A stretch of 32,640 nt of DNA from Alphaproteobacteria bacterium (GCA_003245575.1 QKCR01000140.1:1-32640); one strand, 5' to 3'; counted from the first letter of the stretch, positions 16,697 to 25,026 are shown. Translations and numbers: made by a program. The notes: a model not told the origin generated them from the letters alone.

Positions 16697-17413
16697 TTAT
16701 TTAAGAATAATCATAGGGGTAGGGAGCGGGACACTCGGTAAAACTGCTACAGGCTGGGGCAGTACCATGGGCCAGTTAAAGTCTGACATGGCTGACTTTT
16801 CCGGAGAGATGAGCATGTATGTATATTTTGAGATTTTTCCGCCTCTCCCAAATCGCAGCGTTTCAATCGCAAATTGGGCAATCTGATTATAATCATCGCG
16901 AGCAAGGTTGATGCAGCCGTCGGTAATTCTGCGCTTCTCAGAATTTTCATTTTTAATTCGATTTGGGCGATTTTGCCCCTTAATATCCATGAGCGGATGA
17001 ATCGCGTTATAGGCATGTTTTTCAGCAAAGCCATATATTATTGCGGTTTCATCCAGAGCTTGATTGCCTGAAATTTGAAGGGCAAAAACTCCGGCTTGGG
17101 TCACACCGTCCTTTATAAAGTCACCTTTGTGTTTTCCGATGAGGGCAGGGACTTCATGAATGATGACTCCTCGATCTATCAGTTTTATGGATGCTGTTTT
17201 CTTATCCAAAAATATAAATCGGTCTACACCCAAAGAGCGCATATAATTGATTGCAAATGTTGAATCAGGAACTTCGTCTTGTTCAGAGAGTTGCGGTGGT
17301 TCAATTTGATTTTCAGATTGAGTATTTGCGTGTGCTTGACCATAGGCACATGTTCCCGCCAGTAGGAGAGAATTAAACAGAACTGCTAGTTTTGTTTTTA
17401 ATGTCTGGGCCAT
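16697..17413 (-). CDS. Exported L,D-transpeptidase-like (YkuD) protein with variant active-site motif
   Basis: The protein has 238 residues. A signal peptide ends at AHA (residue 29). The YkuD domain spans about 62-200: FIFLDKKTASIKLID at the start, AIHPL with His139, and RRITDGCINL with Cys167. The Cys, Gly and following hydrophobic residue match the catalytic SHGCIR motif, but Ser-His is replaced by Thr-Asp. Such enzymes form 3-3 cross-links in peptidoglycan or attach proteins to it. A proline-rich tail follows (MVLPQPVAVLPSVPLPTP). It is followed on the same strand by a lipoprotein gene. Whether it is active as a transpeptidase is uncertain. Confidence 0.8.
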   Translation of the reverse strand: MAQTLKTKLAVLFNSLLLAGTCAYGQAHANTQSENQIEPPQLSEQDEVPDSTFAINYMRSLGVDRFIFLDKKTASIKLIDRGVIIHEVPALIGKHKGDFIKDGVTQAGVFALQISGNQALDETAIIYGFAEKHAYNAIHPLMDIKGQNRPNRIKNENSEKRRITDGCINLARDDYNQIAQFAIETLRFGRGGKISKYTYMLISPEKSAMSDFNWPMVLPQPVAVLPSVPLPTPMIILK

Positions 17414-17436
17414 AGTGTTTATTCATCTGATAAAAT

Positions 17437-17459
17437 AAAAGGCCGCGTAACGGCCTTTT
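17437..17459 (-). terminator. Rho-independent terminator of the minisatellite gene
   Basis: AAAAGGCCG and its partner (with a 5-nt loop GTAA-type) form a GC-rich stem with T-rich sequence on the minus-strand exit. It lies 23 bases after the stop of 17482-18477. Confidence 0.85.
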
Positions 17460-17481
17460 AGCATTCGTTATTGGCGTGGAA

Positions 17482-18477
17482 TTACATTCCGCAATTCAAA
17501 GCCAACTCGCCGGTTTTTAAGCGAACAACTTCGCCAGCCTGTCCTGCTTTTGGTGTGCCTTTCGGGCAGATATATACAGGGGCTTCAGTAGGTGCTGGGG
17601 CCGGAGCAGAAACTGTTGTGGTGTATGTTGCAGTTGTGCCTTGTGCTGTTGTTCCGAAGAAGTTTTTCAGGTCTTGACCTTTTTGCCCCATCAGATCCTG
17701 AATCAGGGCTTCGTCGCCTTTAATCAGGACAGCTGCAGCATTCATAGCAGGGTTCGGGCTTGCCATACCTGTACGAATCTGTTGGAACTTCTCACAGATG
17801 TCACTCTGCTCCGTCCACTCTGCCTTACCGGACATGTTTCCGCTAACGCCCCAGTTGGCAGATTGAAGTGCCAATGAAGCGCCTTGGGTTACTTGCCAGC
17901 AGTTGCCTGGAGCTACGTTTGCAGGCATTGCAGGGGCTGCAATTGCAGAAGCAACTTGCTTAACTTGTTTGTATGTTTGGTTCAATTGGAAAGCACCGGA
18001 TTGAACAGTTGCGGCTGCGTTGCTATCTCCTGCTTCTGCTTTGTTTATGTTGGTGTTATCGCCTGTTGTTGCCTTTACGATGTTTGTATTGTCGCTTTCA
18101 ACGCCGACGCCTACTCCGACACCAACGGTCGTTGTTTGGTCGCCACCTTCGAGTTTAGTGATTTGAGTGGCTGTGGATGTAGATGTTGGATTTGCTATTT
18201 GTATTGGGTTTGCTGTCGCTGTAGACGTAGATGTTGGATTTGCTATTAGTGTTGGGTTTGCTGTCGCTGTAGACGTAGATGTTGGATTTGCTATTTGTGT
18301 TGGGTTTGCTGTCGCTGTAGACGTAGATGTTGGGTTTGCAGCAGCGCTGTTGTTCAGGTTGATCGTTGTGCCGGCCGGTTGTGTCGGTGTGCAGCCTGAG
18401 GTGCAGGTTGCGGATGCTGCTTGTGCGAAGGCAACCAAAGCTGCGCCTGCCAGTGCGGATTTAAAAGAAATAGTCAT
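17482..18477 (-). CDS. Exported repeat protein of unknown function
   Basis: The protein has 331 residues. The ATG at 18477 is chosen because a perfect AAGGAGG ribosome site lies 9 nt upstream; a start 12 codons earlier lacks one. The signal peptide ends ASA at residue 23. The mature protein begins TCTSGC, then a Thr/Ser/Asn-rich region with about 3.7 copies of a 16-residue unit (ANPTSTSTATANPTQI). A VGVGVGVGV stretch follows, then an ordered C-terminal domain with GNCWQVTQGASLALQSANWG, ICEKFQQIRTG and a Pro/Ala-rich linker before a cysteine-containing tail (YICPKG, ALNCGM). No family is recognised. Composition suggests a surface or periplasmic protein with a flexible stalk. It is divergent from the 697-residue orphan at 18743. 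Confidence 0.85.
   Translation of the reverse strand: MTISFKSALAGAALVAFAQAASATCTSGCTPTQPAGTTINLNNSAAANPTSTSTATANPTQIANPTSTSTATANPTLIANPTSTSTATANPIQIANPTSTSTATQITKLEGGDQTTTVGVGVGVGVESDNTNIVKATTGDNTNINKAEAGDSNAAATVQSGAFQLNQTYKQVKQVASAIAAPAMPANVAPGNCWQVTQGASLALQSANWGVSGNMSGKAEWTEQSDICEKFQQIRTGMASPNPAMNAAAVLIKGDEALIQDLMGQKGQDLKNFFGTTAQGTTATYTTTVSAPAPAPTEAPVYICPKGTPKAGQAGEVVRLKTGELALNCGM
18170..18339. repeat. 48-bp tandem repeat (minisatellite), about 3.7 copies
   Basis: The phrase gtagatgttgg recurs at 18179, 18227, 18275 and 18323, exactly 48 bp apart, and the intervening sequence differs by only a few bases. The unit is 16 codons, so copy-number change preserves the frame and only alters the length of the ANPTSTSTAT stalk. 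Confidence 0.93.
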
Positions 18478-18642
18478 GTTACACGCCCTCCTTAGGGGAA
18501 TTAGAACTCTCATATATATGTTAGGTCTTTATATTCTCCAGTGTTTTTCGCGATTTTTACGTCGAATAAACAGATTTGGAGACCGCGGCAAAATACGCCA
18601 ATACCCGAAAATATGTCAAGATTTATTTTTCAGAATAATTTA

Positions 18643-18695
18643 TTGCATCCGGTTCGAATTCCATGATACAAAGCCCGCCAAGCCTATAAATAGGC
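18643..18695 (+). promoter_or_regulatory. Candidate promoter and palindromic operator before 18743 gene
   Basis: TTGCAT (18643-18648) and TACAAA (18667-18672) are separated by 18 bases. Just downstream lies GCCTAT-AA-ATAGGC (18682-18695), a perfect inverted repeat with a 2-base centre. The palindrome near the likely start site would suit a dimeric regulator. The divergent gap 18478-18742 also has to hold the promoter of the exported repeat protein. Confidence 0.35.
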
Positions 18696-18742
18696 CATCC
18701 GGAGACAAAATTCCGGAATAGCGAGATAAATCGAGGTGTGAT

Positions 18743-20836
18743 GTGGCAGTAGATCCAGTTTTTGATGATAAAAATCCTGATGATGTTCCTCTTGTAACCG
18801 ATGTGGTTTCGGACTATCCGCAAGATGCGACTCTTGCAAAGGCTAAAAAATATCCATTTCCTATTGGCGAGGATGGTCTCCCTATTTTGACTGAAATTGT
18901 AGGGTCCCCGGCACGCGCAGCAGCGATAGCTGTGACGCCTATGCCGCGTAGTGTTGCATCCCGTCGGGATGTTGAAACAGTTTCCTTTACGGATAGTTCC
19001 ACCAGTCGCGGAACTTTGGCGTCGCGTATTTCAGGTGTGCGTCGTTGGTTCCGTGAAGATGCCAAATGGATGGCTGTGAATGTCGGGGCTGGTGTTGCTA
19101 CGGCGTTTGCTGCCAAGGTTGCACTTGCTGCCTTACCAGTGGCTGCTGCCGCAGGCGCCGGTATTGTTGCATCCAACTTGATTACAGCAGGTATTCGTTC
19201 GGTTAAAGAAGCAGCACGCGCCGAGCAAAAACGAGAAATCCGTGAAGGTTTGGAACAAACACCTTTCTGGAAGTTGTTTGTAAACAAAGCTGCGACCCAT
19301 AAAATTTCTACCAAAATGTATTTTAAAGAAGCCGTTTCGGGTATGGCACTTTCTGCTGCTTCGTTCGGGGTCATTCATAATTTCTCGGCTATTAGTGATT
19401 TTGTATCCGGCCTTTTTGATAGTGGCCCTGTCGCCAGTGCACATGCTGCCCAAGCGGCGACTGTAGCCCATACAGCTGCGGCTGCTCCTGCTGCTTCGAC
19501 TGTTGGTGCGCCTGATGGTTCTTTTGTTGATCCGGTCGCGAAAATTGATGCTGATATTTCTGCATTTGAGGCAGGGCATGGAGATTGCAGCTTTGCCGAT
19601 CAAAGTTGGTGCGATGATCCTGCGGCTGCTTTGGCCCAACAAAAAGCCGAAGCTGTTAAGTTGGCTCAAGAATTCGGGCGTATTGCTGATGGGGCGAATG
19701 AAGCGATTAGCCTTGATCCTGCAAATGCGGCTCATCATAACGCTGTTTATACGCAAGCGACCGAGGGAATGCAGGCTGCAAGTGAATTGGCTGCTGCACC
19801 TTTATCTGCTTTGGATCAGGCTAAAGAACTTCTGGGTGGGGATACTCTTTCTGCCAAGTCCAAGGCTTTGATCGAGGCTATGATTGTGCATCCTGACAAT
19901 GCACAGGTTATGAAAGATGCAGCCCAATCTCTGGTTAAAGGCCACGAAGATTTGGCTAAACAACTCTATCAAAAGGCCATTGATACTGCTCTTGAACATG
20001 GTCAGAAGACTGCGTGGGCACAGGCAAGTATTGATTTGGCTTATCTTAATCATGCAACTGCGCCTGCTGAATCTATGGCACAAATGCAGATTGTTGCTGA
20101 GAAAACCAAGGGTGCGTTGCACCGCATTGCGCAAGAATTTATTGACCAGTGGAAAGGTGTCCATCCGACACATGTTGCTCCGGTTGATGTTGTCCAAAAT
20201 CAATTGGCAGAAGAAGCCGCACGTAAGGCTGCTGAGGCTGCTGCTGCGGAGCACGCTGCTCAAGTTGCCGCTGAACAGGCTGCTGCTGTTCCGTCAGTGG
20301 ATATGCCTGCTGGTGATATTCCTGTTGCAGATGCTCCGGCTACTCCTGATGCAATTTATCATGATCCGTTAGCCGGACAGGCTCAAGAGTTGGCTCGTGC
20401 ACAGGCAGCCCTGACGGCTGATTATGCCCATAAAGAGATGGTTGATTATTTGACAGCTACCGGACAGGCACCCGCAGAAGGGTTGAGCAATCTGGAATTG
20501 GCAAAAATGATCGAGCCTGAAAATGCTCAGGGTATTTTGGCAGGTCTTGAGGCAACAGCTCCGAAACTGGATAGCAGCCAATTTGCCTTTTCTTGTGCGG
20601 CTGATATTCCTTCTGCACCATCTGCCGATAATGCTGTGAATATTCATACTGATTGCAATGCATATAAGAACGCTGTGTCTGACGGAGACTTCGGAACTGT
20701 TCGTGATGCCAACACACCTAACAGTTTGCAATATTTCTTTATTAAAGCATCCGGCTTCTGTTCTGCCGTCAGCGAGTGTGTCGACAAGATCGTTACACGT
20801 CAGCTGGTTCCGGAACTGTATCATTCTATGCGATAG
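18743..20836 (+). CDS. Large Ala-rich membrane protein of unknown function
   Basis: The protein has 697 residues with a GTG start preceded by GAGG at 6 nt (the ATG two bases earlier hits a stop at once). No signal peptide. Residues 1-100 are hydrophilic. Residues about 110-150 are hydrophobic and small-residue-rich (VAAAAGAGIVASNLITAGI), a likely membrane hairpin. Another hydrophobic stretch is at about 205-225. The rest is a long helical region, Ala/Glu/Gln-rich at 470-510 (EEAARKAAEAAAAEHAAQ) and probably coiled coil. Two cysteine pairs (DCSFADQSWC, FCSAVSEC) suggest disulphides, so the C-terminal part may face the periplasm. LDPANAAHHNAVYTQA and QLYQKAIDTALEHG faintly resemble TPR helices, which I cannot confirm. 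It ends at a UUCG terminator. Confidence 0.8.
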   Translation: MAVDPVFDDKNPDDVPLVTDVVSDYPQDATLAKAKKYPFPIGEDGLPILTEIVGSPARAAAIAVTPMPRSVASRRDVETVSFTDSSTSRGTLASRISGVRRWFREDAKWMAVNVGAGVATAFAAKVALAALPVAAAAGAGIVASNLITAGIRSVKEAARAEQKREIREGLEQTPFWKLFVNKAATHKISTKMYFKEAVSGMALSAASFGVIHNFSAISDFVSGLFDSGPVASAHAAQAATVAHTAAAAPAASTVGAPDGSFVDPVAKIDADISAFEAGHGDCSFADQSWCDDPAAALAQQKAEAVKLAQEFGRIADGANEAISLDPANAAHHNAVYTQATEGMQAASELAAAPLSALDQAKELLGGDTLSAKSKALIEAMIVHPDNAQVMKDAAQSLVKGHEDLAKQLYQKAIDTALEHGQKTAWAQASIDLAYLNHATAPAESMAQMQIVAEKTKGALHRIAQEFIDQWKGVHPTHVAPVDVVQNQLAEEAARKAAEAAAAEHAAQVAAEQAAAVPSVDMPAGDIPVADAPATPDAIYHDPLAGQAQELARAQAALTADYAHKEMVDYLTATGQAPAEGLSNLELAKMIEPENAQGILAGLEATAPKLDSSQFAFSCAADIPSAPSADNAVNIHTDCNAYKNAVSDGDFGTVRDANTPNSLQYFFIKASGFCSAVSECVDKIVTRQLVPELYHSMR

Positions 20837-20865
20837 GCATTTTATAAGTCTTACTGCGTAAGGGT

Positions 20866-20893
20866 GGGGAGCTTCGGCTCCCCGCTTCCTTTT
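20866..20893 (+). terminator. Rho-independent terminator with UUCG loop
   Basis: ggggagc, ttcg, gctcccc form a 7-bp stem with a stable tetraloop, followed by a T/C-rich tract (gcttccttttc). It lies 29 bases after the stop of the 697-residue gene. Confidence 0.75.
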
Positions 20894-20921
20894 CGGTAAT
20901 TCTGTTATGTCTTGAATTTTC

Positions 20922-20951
20922 TTGACTTATTGTGGAAAAACTGTGCATAAC
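20922..20951 (+). promoter_or_regulatory. Candidate promoter upstream of DEAD-box helicase
   Basis: TTGACT and CATAAC are separated by 18 bases. If used, the helicase mRNA would have a leader of about 195 nt, as is common for cold-inducible helicase genes. The spacer contains a minus-strand TTTTCCACA, a DnaA-box-like sequence. The rest of the 316-base gap 20837-21152 holds only the terminator and no recognisable gene. Confidence 0.35.
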
Positions 20952-21152
20952 CTCCCCACGAGTGAATTGCTTTTTTTCAGCACATCTTTGGCAGGTTGCT
21001 TTCTGCCTTATGTTTACGGGTTTTTATAAAGACCTTATTTATGCCGTGTCGAACGAGAGCCAGCTTTGAAAATAATAATAAAACGAGCTGTTGATGAACT
21101 CTGATAGTGCTCATGGTGAGCGTTATCAACACGGACATATCAATAAGGATTT

Positions 21153-23090
21153 ATGATGACCGGATTTTCTTCCTTCGGCCTCAATGAGGCTATTTTACAA
21201 AAATTAACCCTGATCAATTTTATCGAGCCGACTGAAATTCAGACACGCTCTATTCCATTGGCGCTTGAAGGCCGTGACCTTTTGGGGACTGCCCAAACAG
21301 GAACAGGTAAAACAGCCGCTTTCGGTTTGCCTCTTGTCCAACACCTGATTAACAACCCGCACAGCATGGCTTTGGTTATGACTCCAACTCGTGAGTTGGC
21401 GTTGCAGGTTCACACTCAAATCCGCTCTTTCTTGCCTGATGGTGAGACTGTGCGTTCGACTTTGTTGATCGGTGGCGAGCCGATGTTTAAACAATTGAAA
21501 CAGCTTCAAATGAAGCCACGTATCATTGTGGGAACCCCCGGTCGTATTAATGACCACCTTGAGCGTGATACATTACGTTTGTCCAAATGTGACTTCCTTG
21601 TTCTGGATGAAGCAGACCGTATGCTTGATATGGGCTTTGGTGTTCAATTGGATGCGATCGCTGAATGGTTGCCGGAAAAACGCCAGACTTTGATGTTCTC
21701 TGCGACTGTTCCTCCAAATATTATGAAACTTGCAGGAAAGTATCTAAATAATCCTGAACGTGTTGAAACACATCAGCCGCACCAAGCTGCTCCTAAAATT
21801 CGTCAAGAACTTATTCATGTGAATGATGATGCCAAGCATGACCAATTGGTGAAGCTGATCGACGAGCGTTCCGGTCAGATTATTGTGTTTGTGAAAACCA
21901 AGCATGGTGCTGATCGTTTGGCGAAACGCCTGGCTCGTGACAATCATTCTGCTGATTCAATTCATGGTGATTTGCGCCAAGGTCAACGTGACCGCGTGTT
22001 GCGTACCTTCCGTAAGAACGAAGTGCGTATTTTGGTTGCAACGGATGTTGCTGCTCGCGGCTTGGATATTCCATTGCTCGAGACTGTTATCAACTATGAT
22101 CTGCCGCAATGTCCTGAAGATTATATTCACCGTATCGGCCGTACAGGTCGTAACGGCGCGGAAGGTGAGGCGATTTGCCTGATCTCCGGTCAGGATAAAT
22201 CCAAATGGGCTGCGATTGATCGTTTGATGAACCCAAAGAAAAAAGAAGAGCGCGGCGAGCGTGGTGAGCGTTCCGGTTCTTCCAAGAAACGTCACGAAGG
22301 CGGTCGTAACGGTCGTTCCGAAGGTCGTTTTGAAGGACGTTTTGAAGGAAGGGGCGAGGGACGTAACTACGGTCCTAAGAAGAGCTTCGGTGAACGCAAA
22401 TTCGGTGATAAGCCGAACTGGAAATCCAGCTTCAAGAAAGATGAATATCGTTCAGATCGTTCTTCTTCTAAAGTACCTGTTCGTTTTGCGTCTGATGCTG
22501 ATCCTGAATTGGCTCAAGCGAAGGCAGAGTTTTTCGAACGCAAGGTTAACGAAGGTCGTGATGATGCACGTCCTGCTGGCAAAAAACCTTTTGCTAAGAA
22601 ACCGTTCGGTAAAAAGCCATTCGTAAATAAAGAAGGCGGCAAAAAGTTCGGTGATAAGAAATTCGGCGACAAGAAATTTGGTGACCGCAATTTCGGGGAC
22701 AAGAAGTTCGGAGAGAAAAAACCGTTCGGTAAAAAGCCTTTTGCTAAAAAAGACGGTGACTTCAAGAAAGATTGGACCAAAGACGGTGCTCGCGAGGGTG
22801 GCCGTGGTGGTTCACGTGAAGGTTTTGGCGATGGAGCTAAAAAACCGTTCGGGAAAAAACCATTCGGTCAGAAATCCGAAGGCAGATCTTTCGGAGATCG
22901 TTCGGGATCTCGTGACGGGGCTCGTACCGGTGAACGTCGTGAAGGCGGTTTCAAGAAAGAGGGCGGCTTCAAGAAAGACGGTGGATTTAAAAAGCAAGGT
23001 GGCTTTAAGAAGTCAGGTGAAGGTCGTTCAGAAGGTCGCTCAGGTGGCTTTGGGAACAAAGGTCCGCGCCGTTCCCCTCGCGCTGCTTAG
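21153..23090 (+). CDS. DEAD-box ATP-dependent RNA helicase with long repetitive basic tail
   Basis: The protein has 645 residues. An AAGGA ribosome site lies 3-6 nt before two adjacent ATG codons, so the start may be 21153 or 21156. Helicase core motifs in order: Q motif PTEIQTRSIPLAL, AQTGTGKT (47-54), PTRELA (78-83), DEAD (152-155), SAT (183-185), ATDVAARGLDIP and HRIGRTGRNG. The core ends near residue 365, and the remaining 280 residues are Lys/Arg/Gly/Phe-rich with repeated KKPFGKKPF, KFGDKKFGD and GGFKK units. This is the RhlE-type layout, but the tail is unusually long. It would unwind RNA in ribosome assembly or mRNA decay, and the tail probably binds RNA or drives condensate formation. 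Confidence 0.95.
   Translation: MMTGFSSFGLNEAILQKLTLINFIEPTEIQTRSIPLALEGRDLLGTAQTGTGKTAAFGLPLVQHLINNPHSMALVMTPTRELALQVHTQIRSFLPDGETVRSTLLIGGEPMFKQLKQLQMKPRIIVGTPGRINDHLERDTLRLSKCDFLVLDEADRMLDMGFGVQLDAIAEWLPEKRQTLMFSATVPPNIMKLAGKYLNNPERVETHQPHQAAPKIRQELIHVNDDAKHDQLVKLIDERSGQIIVFVKTKHGADRLAKRLARDNHSADSIHGDLRQGQRDRVLRTFRKNEVRILVATDVAARGLDIPLLETVINYDLPQCPEDYIHRIGRTGRNGAEGEAICLISGQDKSKWAAIDRLMNPKKKEERGERGERSGSSKKRHEGGRNGRSEGRFEGRFEGRGEGRNYGPKKSFGERKFGDKPNWKSSFKKDEYRSDRSSSKVPVRFASDADPELAQAKAEFFERKVNEGRDDARPAGKKPFAKKPFGKKPFVNKEGGKKFGDKKFGDKKFGDRNFGDKKFGEKKPFGKKPFAKKDGDFKKDWTKDGAREGGRGGSREGFGDGAKKPFGKKPFGQKSEGRSFGDRSGSRDGARTGERREGGFKKEGGFKKDGGFKKQGGFKKSGEGRSEGRSGGFGNKGPRRSPRAA
22575..23015 (+). repeat. 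Degenerate in-frame repeats encoding the helicase tail
   Basis: Two blocks: about 22575-22760 encodes copies of KKPFGKKPF and KFGDKKFGD, and about 22945-23015 encodes four GGFKK units. The DNA copies differ at third positions, so selection has kept the protein pattern while the DNA drifted. Confidence 0.75.
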
Positions 23091-23114
23091 TCACTGAATA
23101 ATAGTTAGAATTTA

Positions 23115-23138
23115 AAAAGGAGCCGATTGGCTCCTTTT
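23115..23138. terminator. Bidirectional rho-independent terminator
   Basis: aaaaggagcc, gatt, ggctcctttt form a perfect 10-bp stem flanked by A on one side and T on the other, so it works for both the helicase and the convergent fabG. Confidence 0.92.
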
Positions 23139-23165
23139 GTTTATTCACTCACACTATTAATGTGA

Positions 23166-23903
23166 TTAGATCATTGCCATGCCGCCGTTGACGTGGATGG
23201 TGGCGCCTGTGACGTAGCCTGCTTCTTCACTGGCGAGGTAAGTCACGGCTGCTGCGATGTCTTGGGCTGATCCCATTTTTTGCATTGGGATTGTTGACGA
23301 GATTTTTGCTTTTTGATCGTCGGTCAAGACTTCGGTCATTGAGGTTGCGATGAAGCCCGGTGCGACGCAGTTCACGGTAATGCCGCGGCTGGCGACTTCC
23401 TGGCCCATGGCTTTTGACCAGCCGATCATGCCTGCTTTAGAGGCCACGTAATTACATTGGCCCGGGTTGCCCATTACGCCCACCACAGAGGCGATGTTGA
23501 TGATGCGACCGTTACGACGTTTCATCATACCGCGTTGGACAGCCTTAGCGAGTTTGAAGGTCGCGGTCATGTTGACTGCAATAACTTCATCCCATTCTTC
23601 GTCTTTCATGCGCATTGAGAGGTTGTCGCGAGTTAGACCAGCGTTATTGACCAGAATGTCAATTTGCCCCATGGCAGCGTCAGCGTCAGAGACGAGCTTA
23701 TCAACGGCTTCGAGATTTGACAGATCGGCAGGCAGGACGTGGACGCGGTCTTTAAGGTCAGCAGCCAGTGCGTTCAGTTTATCGGTGTTGCGGCCTGAAA
23801 TGCCGACGGTTGCCCCTTGAGCATGAAGTGCGCGGGCGATGGCTTCGCCGATGCCGCCTGTGGCTCCTGTCACGAGGGCTGTTTTTCCGGTGAGGTTAAA
23901 CAT
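23166..23903 (-). CDS. fabG: 3-oxoacyl-[acyl-carrier-protein] reductase
   Basis: The protein has 245 residues, the normal size. It is a short-chain dehydrogenase: NADP-binding GATGGIGEAIA, NNAG at the end of the fourth strand, and the catalytic S/Y/K set with YVASKAGMIG. It reduces 3-ketoacyl-ACP in each round of fatty acid elongation in the cytoplasm. An AAGGA ribosome site sits 8 nt before the ATG. It lies 28 bases after fabD on the same strand. The usual third gene, acpP, does not follow; the unit ends at the terminator shared with the helicase. Confidence 0.97.
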   Translation of the reverse strand: MFNLTGKTALVTGATGGIGEAIARALHAQGATVGISGRNTDKLNALAADLKDRVHVLPADLSNLEAVDKLVSDADAAMGQIDILVNNAGLTRDNLSMRMKDEEWDEVIAVNMTATFKLAKAVQRGMMKRRNGRIINIASVVGVMGNPGQCNYVASKAGMIGWSKAMGQEVASRGITVNCVAPGFIATSMTEVLTDDQKAKISSTIPMQKMGSAQDIAAAVTYLASEEAGYVTGATIHVNGGMAMI

Positions 23904-23931
23904 GGTTTTTATTCCTTTTAAGTGGTTACGA

Positions 23932-24885
23932 TTAAGAGAGTTTTGCGATTAACGCTTCGATTTGTTCCGGTGTGCCGACGCTTTCAGCGGCGACGTCTTT
24001 TTCAATACGTTTGATAAGGCCCGAGAGGACTTTACCTGCGCCAAGCTCAACCATTTCGCTGACGCCTTGGTCTTTCATCCATGTGACGGATTCTCTCCAC
24101 CGCACCATGCCCGTGACTTGTTCAACCAACAGGCGGCGAATGTCTTGTGGGGTGGTGATGGCGCTTGCTGTGACGTTGGCGACAACGGGCAGGATTGGCG
24201 GGGCGATTGTGGTTTCACCCAATGCTTTTTCCATGGCATCTGCTGCGGGTTGCATCAAGCGGCAATGGAACGGTGCGCTGACAGGAAGTTGCAGAGCGCG
24301 TTTGGCACCTTTGGCTGTGGCCAGTTCCATGGCGATGGCAACTGCACCTGCGTGGCCTGAGACGACCACTTGTCCGGGAGAGTTGTCATTGGCGGATTGA
24401 ACCATCTCACCGTTTTCTGTTTTTGTGTTTGCTTCAGTGGTGATGGCTTCAACATCGGGGAGATCAAGTCCCAGAATAGCTGCCATTGCGCCGATGCCGA
24501 CAGGGACAGCTTTTTGCATGGATTGTCCGCGCAGTTTCAAAAGTTTTGCGCAGGTGCCGACGTCAAATGCGCCGACGGCTGTCAGGGCTGAATATTCTCC
24601 CAAAGAGTGACCCGCAACGAAGCTGGCTGTCTTGGTCAGGTCAATGCCGCCTTGTTGTGTCAGCGTACGGACAACAGCCATGGAGACTGCCATTAGAGCA
24701 GGCTGAGTATTTTCTGTCAGATTGAGGTCAGTGTCTGTGCCTTCGGTCATCAATTTGAAGAGGTTTTGTGACAGGGCGTCATCGACTTCTTGGAAAACTT
24801 CACGGGCGGGAGCAAAAGCATCAGCCAAATCTTTGCCCATGCCTATAAATTGGGACCCTTGTCCGGGGAATACGAATGCTCGCAT
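23932..24885 (-). CDS. fabD: Malonyl-CoA:ACP transacylase
   Basis: The protein has 317 residues. FPGQGSQFIGMGKDLAD opens the protein, VAGHSLGEYSAL holds the nucleophilic serine, and QLPVSAPFHCRLMQPA contains the conserved histidine. VTGMVRWRESV is typical of the C-terminal part. It loads malonyl groups onto acyl carrier protein for fatty acid synthesis. An AGGAG ribosome site lies 8 nt before the ATG and is partly contained in a small hairpin (24890-24905). First gene of a fabD-fabG unit. Confidence 0.97.
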   Translation of the reverse strand: MRAFVFPGQGSQFIGMGKDLADAFAPAREVFQEVDDALSQNLFKLMTEGTDTDLNLTENTQPALMAVSMAVVRTLTQQGGIDLTKTASFVAGHSLGEYSALTAVGAFDVGTCAKLLKLRGQSMQKAVPVGIGAMAAILGLDLPDVEAITTEANTKTENGEMVQSANDNSPGQVVVSGHAGAVAIAMELATAKGAKRALQLPVSAPFHCRLMQPAADAMEKALGETTIAPPILPVVANVTASAITTPQDIRRLLVEQVTGMVRWRESVTWMKDQGVSEMVELGAGKVLSGLIKRIEKDVAAESVGTPEQIEALIAKLS

Positions 24886-24889
24886 GTCG

Positions 24890-24905
24890 AGAACTCCTAA
24901 GTTCT
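24890..24905 (-). promoter_or_regulatory. Hairpin overlapping fabD ribosome site
   Basis: On the minus-strand RNA AGAACU, UAGG, AGUUCU form a 6-bp stem whose loop and 3' arm contain the AGGAG ribosome site of fabD. It is small and may only be marginally stable. Confidence 0.3.
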
Positions 24906-25026
24906 TCTGGGTTTATCTATAAATAAGGCGGGAATTAGGGAGAATTTTCCCCTCCAAGTCAATCCCTTTCAGGGTTTAGACGCTGTTTATCCTTGTGTGA
25001 GGTCTCTTTTCCGCAGGGCACAAGTG

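Noticed and set aside
17884-18249. Cys-rich plus-strand open frame
   Set aside because: Antisense to the exported repeat gene; cysteines arise from reversed Thr/Ala/Ser codons.
18170-18339. Possible CRISPR array
   Set aside because: The units are directly adjoining and in frame with no unique spacers; it is a coding minisatellite.
18167-18721. Plus-strand open frame of 184 codons across the 48-bp repeat
   Set aside because: It is the mirror of the tandem repeat in the exported-protein gene, of the VAVDVDVGFA type; the minus-strand gene has a perfect ribosome site and signal peptide.
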